DNA of 64,000 nucleotides, taken from Sva-07 sp963716235 (lineage in GTDB: Bacteria > Actinomycetota > Acidimicrobiia > Acidimicrobiales > Ilumatobacteraceae). The notes under the pieces were generated by a model, which worked only from the letters and a program-made list of their open reading frames with translations, ran no database searches and was not told the origin of the DNA. The position numbers and the translations under genes were made by a program. The stretch lies in contig CAVQTE010000010.1 of NCBI GenBank assembly GCA_963716235.1, forward strand, positions 186,001-250,000, given 5' to 3'. Positions 7,615 to 15,862 of this stretch are shown piece after piece. Every line of letters begins with the position of its first letter. Position 1 is the first letter of the stretch.

Positions 7615-7983
7615 TCAGGTTCCCGTGTCGAGGCCGGCGTCGGCGACAGCGTCGAAGCGGAACTTGCCGTTGTCGTAGACCGGCCCACGATCGTCGGCGG
7701 CGTACAGCCGATTCTCGGAGTTGAGGAAGCCACCACAGTTGTGGAGGGCATCGACCATCTTGGCGTAGTTCGGGTGGTCGAAGTGCTTGGCGAGATCGTC
7801 CGGGCCGGTCCACAACTCGTACACCTGCACGTGCGTGGGCTCGACCGGATCGGCACCGAAGCAGTAGGCCAGACAGCCCGGTTCGTCGTCACGGGTCGCC
7901 TTCTGCACCGGCGCGGTCAGGGCGACGGCGCGGTCACGGTCGGCTTCGGTCTCGAACGACAGCGTCGCAGTGATGATGATCAT
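7615..7983 (-). CDS. Antibiotic-biosynthesis-monooxygenase (ABM) domain protein
   Basis: The 122-residue protein has the ferredoxin-like ABM fold. It begins MIIITATLSFETEADRDRA, continues with LTAPVQKATRDDEPGCLAYCFGADP and THVQVYELWTGPDDLAKHFDHPNYAKMV, and so shows the usual strand-helix pattern and HF/HP motif. Members are cofactor-free monooxygenases, haem degraders or stress proteins, and the substrate cannot be inferred. The ATG at 7983 is preceded by GAGGGGG. It is the first gene of a three-gene operon with two amidohydrolases, suggesting catabolism of an aromatic or heterocyclic compound. The last coding base is separated from the next ATG by two bases. Confidence 0.85.
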   Translation of the reverse strand: MIIITATLSFETEADRDRAVALTAPVQKATRDDEPGCLAYCFGADPVEPTHVQVYELWTGPDDLAKHFDHPNYAKMVDALHNCGGFLNSENRLYAADDRGPVYDNGKFRFDAVADAGLDTGT

Positions 7984-8073
7984 GGCGGTCCCCCTCGGTC
8001 CGCCCGAGACGGTACCCGTCCACACGATCGGCCGTCGGCTCGGACCCTCGCAGCCCTGTGCCAGGATGGGCCG

Positions 8074-9045
8074 ATGACAGATCTCCAGTTCGGCGTGTTC
8101 ATTCCTCAGGGCTGGAAGATGGAACTCTCATCCATCGCGGACCCGAGGGACAAGTGGCGGCAGGCCGTCGACATCGCGCAACTGGCAGAGGAACTCGGAT
8201 ACGACTCGTTGTGGGTCTACGACCATTTCCACAACGTTCCGGTGCCGGCCCACGAGACGATGTTCGAATGCTGGATGACGTTGGCCGCCATCTCCCAGCG
8301 GACCGACACCATCAAGCTCGGACAGATGGTCGGATGTGCGCCGTACCGCGAGCCGTCGCTGCTCGCCAAGCTCACCTCGAACCTCGACGTCATGTCAGGT
8401 GGGCGCCTGATCTGGGGCATCGGCGCCGGCTGGTACCAGCACGAGTTCACGGGCTACGGCTACGAGTTCCCCGCACCGGCGCAACGCATCCGAATGCTCG
8501 AAGAGACCGTCGAGATCGTCACGGCCATGTGGTCCGAGCCCGACGTCACCTACGACGGCAGGCACTATCACCTCGACGGTGCCCAATGTGATCCCAAGCC
8601 ACTGCAGTCGCCTCGTCCGCAGGTCCTCATCGGCGGCGGCGGCGAGCAACTCACCCTCCGCGTCGTCGCACGCCTCGCTGATGCATCGAACTTCGGCGGT
8701 AAACCACACGAGTTCCAACACAAGTGCGACGTGTTGCGTGGGCACTGTCGCGAGGTCGGCAGGGACTACGACGAGATCCAGAAGACGTGGTCGCCGGAGG
8801 TGTTCATACGCGAGTCCGAGCAGGAGATCATCGACGGCGGCACGCGCAGCTTCTACGGCGAACCGTACGAGTCGTGGCATGCCGGCAACCTCGTGGGCAC
8901 ACCGGAACAGGTCGCCGAGAAACTGCAGACCTACATCGACCTCGGTTGCACCGGCTTCTACCCATGGTGCTCGGACTACCCCGACACCCAGACCATGCGG
9001 CTGTTCGCCGAACGGGTCATCCCACAGATTCGCGCAGCGAACTGA
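8074..9045 (+). CDS. LLM-class (F420-dependent) oxidoreductase
   Basis: The 323-residue TIM-barrel protein has the luciferase-like pattern FGVFIPQGW, LAEELGYDSLWVYDHFHN, KLGQMVGCAPYREPSLLAK, DVMSGGRLIWGIGAGWY, PRPQVLIGGGGEQLTLR and LVGTPEQVAEKL. Actinobacterial members usually transfer hydride with coenzyme F420, some with FMN. The start at 8074 gives the expected first strand, and a 90-base gap separates it from the divergent ABM/amidohydrolase operon. Shared control from that gap is likely, and the enzyme may belong to the same catabolic route. Confidence 0.9.
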   Translation: MTDLQFGVFIPQGWKMELSSIADPRDKWRQAVDIAQLAEELGYDSLWVYDHFHNVPVPAHETMFECWMTLAAISQRTDTIKLGQMVGCAPYREPSLLAKLTSNLDVMSGGRLIWGIGAGWYQHEFTGYGYEFPAPAQRIRMLEETVEIVTAMWSEPDVTYDGRHYHLDGAQCDPKPLQSPRPQVLIGGGGEQLTLRVVARLADASNFGGKPHEFQHKCDVLRGHCREVGRDYDEIQKTWSPEVFIRESEQEIIDGGTRSFYGEPYESWHAGNLVGTPEQVAEKLQTYIDLGCTGFYPWCSDYPDTQTMRLFAERVIPQIRAAN

Positions 9046-9051
9046 CAGGGC

Positions 9052-10060
9052 TCAGAAAAGCTCGCTGAGCCACCGCCTCTTGTCGTCAGCGGCGGCGAAG
9101 CTGTGTTCGATCGAGTTGCGCGCCAGCGTCGTCACGCCGTCGAGATCGAGATCACACCAGTCCCATGCCGCGCTCGTACTCGGCCAGAAGGTTCGTCTGG
9201 AACATCGGCGGGTCGTCGGTTCCGAGCGTGACGATGATGCCGGCGTCGAGCATCGCCGCCAGGGGGTGATCGGCGGGCGATTCCACGGCGTGAAGGGCCA
9301 GGTTCGATCCGGGACACACATCGCACGGGATACCTCGATCAACGAGCAGCGCAACCACTTCGGGATCCGACATCACTCCGATGCCGTGCTGGATGCGCAC
9401 CGCCTGGAACTGTTCGACGGCGAACCGGACCTCCTCGGGTCCACCGTGCTCGGCGGCGTGGGCGATCCCCGGCAGGGCGCGGTCGCGAGCTGTCGCATAG
9501 ATCGCACCGAAGTCGTCGGTGGTCCAAGTGTCGGTGGGTCCCCCCATCCCGATCGCCACCAAGTGGTCAGTGCCGTGCGCGAACACCTCGTCCATGGCGG
9601 CACCGCAGTCGGCCGCCGAAAGGTGCGGTGAGATGTCGGGGATCAGACCCCACGTCACACCCGTTCGGTTCGCCGCCCGGGAACAGCCCTCCACGATCCC
9701 GTCGTGGATCGGCCCCCATGGCTTTGCGTGCTCGACGATGTGGCCGGTGGCAGACACGTGGAACTCGACGTGGACGACACCCTGCGCGGCTGCGAGGTCG
9801 AGGTACCGCTCGGCAGCGAGGGCGAAGTCGTCGGGATCGCGGAGCAGATCGAGCACGGCGAAATATCGATCGAGGAACATCGGGAATCCGTCGAACCGGA
9901 ACCATGCCTCGACCCCGTCGACATCGTCGGCGGGTGGACGAACGCCGTGACGCTCGGCCAGTGTCAGCACCGTTGCGGCGTCGACAGTCCCCTCCAGGTG
10001 AACGTGCAGTTCGGCTTTGGGCATCGCGCGAACGACATCGATCGGAAACGGTGCGCCCAT
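9052..10060 (-). pseudogene. Adenosine deaminase family protein with a 3' frameshift
   Basis: The main frame encodes adenosine-deaminase motifs in order: KAELHVHLEGT (metal His pair), HAAEHGGPEEV (catalytic Glu and His), RIQHGIGVM and TLGTDDPPMF (Asp pair). It stops prematurely after ERGMGLV at 9152. In another frame the expected ending follows at once (CDLDLDGVTTLARNSIEHSF to LSELF, stop at 9052). Removing one base near 9163 gives 1008 bases and 335 residues, the normal family length. As written the product loses its last helix. It deaminates adenosine, adenine or a related purine; the exact specificity is uncertain. Confidence 0.8.
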
Positions 10061-10108
10061 CGGTTCAGGGTACGGGTCACCAGTCAGCGCGAGTGAGACC
10101 CGTGCTGA

Positions 10109-10369
10109 TCAGGCGCTCGCGGCGGTGGCGATCGCGACGCGAGGGTCGCGGTTCGGGTCGCCGTCCTGTGTCAGGGAATCACGGAACATCGTCATCGCCT
10201 GGTTGCGCTGGTCGTCACTCAACTCCGCATCCATGATCCGTTCGACCGACGGTGCGAGGTCACGTCGCTGGATGACCACCTCATGGGCGATCTGTTCCGT
10301 TTCCGGGAGATCCTCGACCGGGGTGGTGCCGTCGTGCCAGCGACTTGCGGGCTGCTTCTTGGTGGCCAT
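10109..10369 (-). CDS. Small hydrophilic protein of unknown function
   Basis: This 86-residue acidic protein begins MATKKQPASRWHDGTTPVED and is rich in Asp, Glu, Arg and Gln, with a predicted helical middle (PETEQIAHEVVIQRRDL and IMDAELSDDQRNQAM). It has no membrane segment or known motif. It lies alone between the adenosine deaminase gene and a small membrane-protein gene on the same strand. Codon use matches its neighbours, which supports real coding. Confidence 0.55.
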   Translation of the reverse strand: MATKKQPASRWHDGTTPVEDLPETEQIAHEVVIQRRDLAPSVERIMDAELSDDQRNQAMTMFRDSLTQDGDPNRDPRVAIATAASA

Positions 10370-10450
10370 GGTGCCTCGTTCGTTCGACGCTCCGTCGGTG
10401 GATGACCCACGGTCGGTAGCGCTCGGGACAAGCGCCCCAATCAGGGCAGT

Positions 10451-10618
10451 CTACAGGGAGCCCCCGTCGAGCCGAGCGTGAAGACGCGAACGAAGCTCGT
10501 CGGGCGCCAGCTCGACCCAGTCACGACGTTGACGTCGCCGGTACACGACGACACCCGTCGCACCGAGCACCGCCAGCACGCCGGCGACTCCGAGAAACTT
10601 GGCCCAGCGCACGACCAC
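10451..10618 (-). CDS. Small single-pass membrane protein
   Basis: A 55-residue frame from the GTG at 10618 encodes a hydrophobic helix (AKFLGVAGVLAVLGATGVVV), then a basic YRRRQRRDW and an amphipathic tail VELAPDELRSRLHARLDGG. Small actinobacterial proteins with this layout are common and uncharacterised. Its start lies 8 bases from the divergent papain-like gene, with the palindrome ACGTACGT in the overlap region, so both transcripts may be nearly leaderless. Confidence 0.5.
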   Translation of the reverse strand: MVVRWAKFLGVAGVLAVLGATGVVVYRRRQRRDWVELAPDELRSRLHARLDGGSL

Positions 10619-10625
10619 GTACGTT

Positions 10626-11273
10626 ATGGCACCGATGACCGACTCGATGACACTGCACGACGCACTCGCCGAAGCAGCGACGGGTGACGTCTGGCTGTTC
10701 CGCGGCCGATCGACCGCAGATCGGGCGATTCGCTTCTTCACCAACAGCCCGGTCAACCACGTCGGTGTGGTGTTGGCGCTCGACGACCTGCCGCCCCTGA
10801 TCTGGCATGCCGAGCTCGGCGCCAGCATGCCCAACGTCTGGACCGGCCAACGAGAACGTGGGGCTCAACTCCATCACCTCGAACGCGCCGTGAGCGTCTG
10901 GACCCATCGCTACGGCCAGCAGCCGTGGTTCCGCCAGATCGACATCGACGTCACCGACGAGATGGAGGACCAGGCACTCTCGGTTGTCGACGAATACAGC
11001 GGGCGGGGCTTCCCGAGCACCGCATCGCTCGCCAAGCACTGGATCACCGGTCGCCTACGCCACCGCATCTCGCTCACCGACGTGTACTGCGCGGAGCTGG
11101 TCGCCATCACCTTCGAACGGATGGGCCTGCTCGGCGATGGGCGGCCACCGAACTGGTACGACCCCGGCACGTTCTGGAGCGGCGACCGACTGGAACTCGT
11201 CGGCGCCTCGCTCGGTCACGAGATCCACATCACCGATGTGACCCCGATCGACGACACCTGGCGCGACGGCTGA
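10626..11273 (+). CDS. YiiX/YebB-like permuted papain-fold hydrolase
   Basis: The protein of about 215 residues matches the permuted NlpC/P60-papain group. DVWLFRGRSTADRAIRFFTNSPVNHVGVVL supplies the His, and the catalytic Cys is in TDVYCAELVA near the C-terminus. Such enzymes cleave amide or thioester bonds in wall peptides or lipid-linked substrates. No signal peptide is visible, so a cytoplasmic or membrane-associated site is likely. Several in-frame ATGs (10626, 10635, 10647) are possible starts. The cyclase remnant begins 5 bases after the stop. Confidence 0.75.
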   Translation: MAPMTDSMTLHDALAEAATGDVWLFRGRSTADRAIRFFTNSPVNHVGVVLALDDLPPLIWHAELGASMPNVWTGQRERGAQLHHLERAVSVWTHRYGQQPWFRQIDIDVTDEMEDQALSVVDEYSGRGFPSTASLAKHWITGRLRHRISLTDVYCAELVAITFERMGLLGDGRPPNWYDPGTFWSGDRLELVGASLGHEIHITDVTPIDDTWRDG

Positions 11274-11278
11274 GCGCC

Positions 11279-11814
11279 ATGTTCATCGATCTCAGCCATG
11301 TCATCACCGATGGAATGCAGACCTATCCGGGCCTGCCGGTGCCGCACATCGCCGATCATCTGAGCCGGGCCGCAGCTGAGGAGCTCTACGGTGCCGGAGT
11401 CACCTTCCAGATCGGCCTGGTCACGATGTGCAGGGTGTGGCAGCAATCGACCTTGACGCCGACGACCTCGCCGGCGCTCGGGGGCACGCCGTGTTGATCC
11501 GCACCGACCACTCACGTCATTGGGCCACCGATGCGTACTTCGACGAGCATCCCCACCTGACCGCGCGTGCGGCCGACGTGCTGGTGGCGGCCGGGGTCGC
11601 GTGCGTCGGCATCGATTCGCTCAACATCGATTCGATCGACGGCACCGGACGACCGGTGCACACCACATTGCTCGGCGCCGAGATCCCGATCGTCGAGCAC
11701 CTCACCCGGCTCGATCGGCTGCCCGAGCGCAGTTTCCGCTTCACCGCAGTGCCACCCAAGATCAGCGGTGCCGGCACGTTCACCGTGCGGGCCTACGCCA
11801 CCGTGAGCGGTTGA
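11279..11814 (+). pseudogene. Cyclase / kynurenine-formamidase family protein with internal deletion
   Basis: The N-terminus FIDLSHVITDGMQTYPGLPVP and the C-terminal half (VAAIDLDADDLAGARGHAVLIRTDHS to the stop at 11814) are typical of the metal-dependent cyclase family. They lie in different frames and join at about 11430. The part missing between VTMC and the C-terminal half normally holds the metal-binding GTH/D-containing motif and about 40 residues. The present length of 536 bases is not a multiple of three, so the deletion also shifts the frame. The gene cannot make an active enzyme as written. It probably belonged to a two-gene unit with the upstream hydrolase. Confidence 0.7.
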
Positions 11815-11830
11815 TCGACTCTTCGTACAG

Positions 11831-12442
11831 TCAGGCGTTCATCAACGTGGCCAGACCCGACTCAACCGCCGGACACGCGACGCGGGCCAACAGTGCGCTG
11901 ACCTCACCGCATTGACGCTCGATCTCGACCACTGCCGCTTCGAAGGCCCGGGGCGTCGAGCCCGTCGGATCAGTAACTTCGGCAACGGGCTCGCGCAGGT
12001 ACGCGCCGGCGGTTCGCGCCGCCGTGAGCGATTCAGCCCATTCCCGCACCCCCGCGCCGTCCGGCGCGCGGGGTACGTCGGCCACCCGCGCCAGCAGCTC
12101 GGGCAACGTCATCGCTCGGGCGAACGCCGAAGGCGACAGTGCGGCGATCTTCACCACGTGATCTCGCTCGGCGGTGATGATCAGGTCGGCGCCGTCCACG
12201 AGCGCAAGCGTCGTCGAGCCGCTGCGGTGCTGCGACACGTCGAGCCCACGACGCTTCATCGCGGCGACCGCATCGTCGATCGCCGGGAGACCAACGGGAC
12301 CGAATCCCGAGGATCGGACGATGACCCGACCGAGCCGCTCGGTGAGCATCGACTCGACCAGCGCGGCCATCATCACCGAACGAGTCCGGTTGTGGCTGCA
12401 CACGGTCAGGATGCGCAGCGGGGCCGCCGTGGTGTCGGTCAA
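11831..12442 (-). CDS. Low-molecular-weight protein-tyrosine phosphatase / arsenate-reductase-like protein
   Basis: The protein of about 203 residues carries the P-loop CSHNRTRS (Cys-X5-Arg) right after the first strand RILTVCSHN, as in LMW phosphatases. The region KRRGLDVSQHRS and the DLIITAERDH loop also fit the fold. It is longer than the usual 150 residues, with a C-terminal extension (REWAESLTAARTAG and AFEAAVVEIERQCGEV). The TTG at 12442 overlaps the stop of the upstream SDR gene as TTGA, suggesting coupling. Possible substrates are phosphotyrosine proteins such as capsule-assembly kinases. The general acid Asp is not certain. Confidence 0.75.
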   Translation of the reverse strand: MTDTTAAPLRILTVCSHNRTRSVMMAALVESMLTERLGRVIVRSSGFGPVGLPAIDDAVAAMKRRGLDVSQHRSGSTTLALVDGADLIITAERDHVVKIAALSPSAFARAMTLPELLARVADVPRAPDGAGVREWAESLTAARTAGAYLREPVAEVTDPTGSTPRAFEAAVVEIERQCGEVSALLARVACPAVESGLATLMNA

Positions 12443-13317
12443 CGCAGATCGAGACCGAACACGTCGTGGAAGCGCTGGTAGTAGGCGGCGTCCTCCTCGA
12501 TTGCCCCCATGGCGATCCAATCGCTGTCGTCGATGCGGTCGTGGAGTTCGGCCAGTTCCGCGCCACCCCAACTCACCGGATAGCGAAGACGGTGCTCATC
12601 GGTGGTGATCGCCTCGTGAATGACCGAGGCCACCTCGAACGGGTCGCTCGCGTTGGCCATCCCGGTTGCGTAGAACTGGAACATTCGCCGGTAGTGGGCC
12701 TCGTAGACGCCGGTCGAGTTCGGGGCGTCGATGTTCTTCGCGAAGATCGCCGACTTCGTCACGCCCGGCTCGATGATGACCACTCGGATCCCGAACGGAG
12801 CGAGTTCCTGGGCGAGCCCCTCGCTCAGCCCCTCGAACGCCCACTTCGATGCGACGTAGGGCGACTGGGCAAGCGCCGCGATCCGCCCGGCGACCGAGGT
12901 GATGTTCACGATCGTGCCGCTCCCCCGCTCTCGCATCTGAGGAACGACTGCCTGCAGGCAGCGGACAGCGCCGCAGAGGTTGACGTTCATCACCGAGAGG
13001 TACAGCTCCGGCGGGCACTCCTCCGCGACGGCATTACCGCCGACGCCGGCGTTGTTCACGAGGTGGTCGACGCGACCGGTCGTGGCGAGAATCTCCGCGA
13101 AGCCCTCACGCACCGAGTCGTCGTCGGCGACGTCGAGTTCGAAGAGCTCGATGTCGACGCCGGCGTCGGATGCCATTGACTGCAACTTCTCGGCCTTGGC
13201 GATCGACCGGACCGTGCCAGCCACGCGGTGGCCCTGCCGGGCGAGGTGGATGGCGGTGGCGCGACCGATGCCGGAGTTGGCACCGGTGACGACGGAGACG
13301 GGAGGCGTGTTCGACAT
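12439..13317 (-). CDS. Short-chain dehydrogenase/reductase (SDR)
   Basis: The 292-residue classical SDR has the NAD(P) motif TGANSGIG near residue 12, LVNNAGV near residue 88, the catalytic Ser in NITSVAGR and YVASK near residue 155, then EPGVTKSAIF. Arg in GTVRS after the second strand hints at NADP preference. The C-terminal region is long for the family (about 290 against 250). It forms a translationally coupled pair with the phosphatase gene. The substrate is unknown. Confidence 0.9.
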   Translation of the reverse strand: MSNTPPVSVVTGANSGIGRATAIHLARQGHRVAGTVRSIAKAEKLQSMASDAGVDIELFELDVADDDSVREGFAEILATTGRVDHLVNNAGVGGNAVAEECPPELYLSVMNVNLCGAVRCLQAVVPQMRERGSGTIVNITSVAGRIAALAQSPYVASKWAFEGLSEGLAQELAPFGIRVVIIEPGVTKSAIFAKNIDAPNSTGVYEAHYRRMFQFYATGMANASDPFEVASVIHEAITTDEHRLRYPVSWGGAELAELHDRIDDSDWIAMGAIEEDAAYYQRFHDVFGLDLR

Positions 13318-13361
13318 GGCGCCGAGCGTACGTCGCTTACGGCGTCCGCTCGGCCACGAGC

Positions 13362-14294
13362 TCAGTGGCGGATGCTCGCACGAATCGTCGAAACCCAGTC
13401 GTCGGCCTCACGCCACCGAGCATCGGCATGCTCGCGGCTCGACTCGGCGTGAGCGCCCGCCGCCGGATACGAACCGAGGAACTTCACGGCGCCCTGCTTG
13501 GCGTGCAGGGCCCGCATCGTGTCGGCGAGCAGTTCGTCGGCGACATGTGACTCGGCGTACACGATGAAGCAGTAGTCGCCGAGGCCTCCGGCCTTGGTTG
13601 GGCGACTGGTGAGGTTCGACAGGTTGATCCGGCGGGCGGTGAACTCCTGAAGGATCGACACGAGGCTGCCCGGCTCGTCGGCGCGCTGGTAGATCACGAG
13701 TGCGGTCTTGTCGTTGCCTGTCGGTGCCGGCACACCTTCGCGAGCCACGACCACGAACCGGGTCTGGTTGTCTTGGTGATCGGCGATGTCGGCGGCGATC
13801 ACGTCGAGGCCGTACACCTCGGCCGCAACACGAGGACCGAGGGCTGCCGCATCGAGCTCGCTCCGCTCGCTCACCTGTTTGGCGGCGTCGGCGGTGCTGT
13901 AGGCCGCGCGTATCTCGGCGTCGGGCAACTGTTCGCGCAGATAACGGTGGCACTGCGCTGTGGCGACCGGGATCGAGAACACCACTCGAACGTCGGCGAG
14001 TGTCACGCCCGGACGTGCGAGGAGACAATGCTCGATGTCGATGACGATCTCGCGCTGGATGAGCAACTCGTGATCGAATGCCAAGGCGTCCTGCGTGAAG
14101 TTGACCATGCCTTCGATCGAGTTCTCGATCGGCACCACCCCGAGATCGACCTCACCCTGCTCGACGGCGTCGAGGACATCAGGGACGGTGCGATACGCGA
14201 CGTGCTCGGCGTCGGCCAGATCGGGCTGGGTGCGAAGTGCTTGCTCCGTGAACGTGCCGAACGGCCCGAAGAACCCCACCCGTGTCACTGCCAT
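13362..14294 (-). CDS. pheA: Prephenate dehydratase
   Basis: The 310-residue protein catalyses prephenate to phenylpyruvate in phenylalanine synthesis. The catalytic domain (about 1-180) shows VGFFGPFGTFTEQAL, VVPIENSIEGMV and the essential Thr in DNQTRFVVV. An ACT domain (about 195-275) carries GSLVSILQEFTARRINLSNL followed by SRP, the Phe-binding feedback site. A short tail follows (READDWVSTIR). The ATG at 14294 was chosen to give the canonical first strand; an in-frame extension upstream is basic and implausible. It is monocistronic here. Confidence 0.93.
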   Translation of the reverse strand: MAVTRVGFFGPFGTFTEQALRTQPDLADAEHVAYRTVPDVLDAVEQGEVDLGVVPIENSIEGMVNFTQDALAFDHELLIQREIVIDIEHCLLARPGVTLADVRVVFSIPVATAQCHRYLREQLPDAEIRAAYSTADAAKQVSERSELDAAALGPRVAAEVYGLDVIAADIADHQDNQTRFVVVAREGVPAPTGNDKTALVIYQRADEPGSLVSILQEFTARRINLSNLTSRPTKAGGLGDYCFIVYAESHVADELLADTMRALHAKQGAVKFLGSYPAAGAHAESSREHADARWREADDWVSTIRASIRH

Positions 14295-14570
14295 CGGGCC
14301 AAGGCTAGGGCTGGGGGCTCGCCGCGCCGTGCCGTGGTGCTCGAAATCGGCGCCGGCCTGTCGACGCAGGCTCCGTCGGGTCCTGATCCCGTGGGATCCA
14401 TCGCCGTCAGCCACCTCGCGTGGCAACTCCCCGGCCATCGCGGTCACGCACGATCGGTGGTTCCTGCGCGGATTCGATTGCTTCGTGGTGTTCGGCGACG
14501 ATTGCACCCGTCAGCGATCACTCGACCCTGCCGGCCGCCTGGGAGTGAGACGCGGGCTCCGCGTCACAGT

Positions 14571-15251
14571 TCAGGTTGTCGGCGCGTTGGCGAGTGCGTC
14601 CTGGATCCACACGGCGAGGTCTTCGGCGGTCTTCTCGCCGCTGTCGCGGGCGAGGACGTTGCCGTCGGCATCGAGGATCACGAGATACGGAAAGCCCGAC
14701 CCACCGCCGAGCACGAATGCCGAAGAATCGGCGTCGTCGGCCATGGCCTCCCAGGGCCAGTCCATGTCCTCCAACCACTCCGACGGTGGATAGTTCGGCG
14801 CCGTGTTGTCGACGCCCGTGCTGACGCCGACGACGCGCATGTCTGTCGGGACGCCATCGCGGTTGTCCAACTCGATCAACTCGGGAATCTCGTTGTTGCA
14901 GTGCGGGCACCAGTGGGCCAGATACACGACCATCGTGGGTCCATCGCTGGCCCCGCCGATCGAGACCGGCGTGCCGTCGAAGCTCTGGCCGTTGATCGTC
15001 GGGAACGCCATGCCGACCGCCGGATCGGGATCGACGTCGGCGAGCGTCGGAACGTTGTCGCCCTCGGCCGTGATCGACCGGTTCTGTTCGATGTCACCGG
15101 AGGACTGAGACGCAGTGGTGGTCTCGCTCGGATCGACGACACCGGAACTGCTGTCGTCACCACCGCCGGCGAGCACCGCGATGCCCGCCAGCCCGAGAAT
15201 CACGACGATCACACCGACGATGATGAGCAACGTGCGGTTCTTGGAATTCAC
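14571..15251 (-). CDS. Membrane-anchored thioredoxin-like protein (TlpA/DsbE type)
   Basis: The 226-residue protein has a signal anchor (NRTLLIIVGVIVVILGLAGI), a Ser/Thr/Asp linker, and a thioredoxin fold with active site AHWCPHCNNE. The CPHC dipeptide matches DsbA-like oxidants. It is followed by a cis-Pro region GFPYLVILDADG. It acts outside the membrane in disulfide formation or reduction. The GTG at 15251 overlaps the stop of the DsbB/VKOR-like gene by GTGA. The pair makes a natural oxidant-plus-reoxidase unit. Confidence 0.87.
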   Translation of the reverse strand: MNSKNRTLLIIVGVIVVILGLAGIAVLAGGGDDSSSGVVDPSETTTASQSSGDIEQNRSITAEGDNVPTLADVDPDPAVGMAFPTINGQSFDGTPVSIGGASDGPTMVVYLAHWCPHCNNEIPELIELDNRDGVPTDMRVVGVSTGVDNTAPNYPPSEWLEDMDWPWEAMADDADSSAFVLGGGSGFPYLVILDADGNVLARDSGEKTAEDLAVWIQDALANAPTT

Positions 15252-15838
15252 GACAACGGCTCCATTTCGATCGGGTCGGACGCGTCCAGTCTGGCGGGAA
15301 AGCGTACGAACAAGAGTATGAGGATGGTGAGAAACCCGGTCAGCGCCATCGTCGCCAGGCTGATGAACCCGAATTCGCGGAACCAGACATACGTACACGA
15401 AGGACCTGTCAGCTCGCATTCACCGTTGTCGAGCTGTGGTCTCCACTCGATGAGGGTGTGCCAGCCGGCGATCGCGGCCCCGATGATCGCCAACGGGCCC
15501 GCGTACCACCGTACGGCCCGATCCTTGCGGATCGCGCCCACGAGGAGTACCACCGAGAGCGGATACATGGCGATGCGTTGGAACCAGCAGAGACGGCACG
15601 GCACGTAGTCGGCGATCTCGGAGAAGTAGAGGCTGCCCAGCGTGGCGCCGGTCGCCACGAAGAAGGCGAGCCACACCCCTGCGTCGCTGATCGCCGATCC
15701 GAGCCGCCACGCTCCGTCGCTGCCCGCGGCGGTGGCCAGACGGAGCACGACGAGCGTGATTCCACCGATCCCGGCCGCGACGGTCAGGAGAGCGAAGAAC
15801 AACTGGGCCGTGTCGGTACTCACTGCACAAGTATGCAA
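15248..15838 (-). CDS. DsbB-like quinone-dependent disulfide reoxidase
   Basis: The 196-residue protein has four or five hydrophobic segments, the periplasmic-side CRLCWFQR (CxxC) near residue 80, and a second Cys pair (GECELTGPSC) in the next loop, as in DsbB. It passes electrons from the partner thioredoxin-like protein to quinone. It is translationally coupled to that partner. The start could be the ATG at 15838 or the GTG at 15823. The gene is divergent from the ABC exporter genes by 24 bases. Confidence 0.85.
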   Translation of the reverse strand: MHTCAVSTDTAQLFFALLTVAAGIGGITLVVLRLATAAGSDGAWRLGSAISDAGVWLAFFVATGATLGSLYFSEIADYVPCRLCWFQRIAMYPLSVVLLVGAIRKDRAVRWYAGPLAIIGAAIAGWHTLIEWRPQLDNGECELTGPSCTYVWFREFGFISLATMALTGFLTILILLFVRFPARLDASDPIEMEPLS

Positions 15839-15862
15839 CGGGGGCAGTACGTTCTCTCGGCG

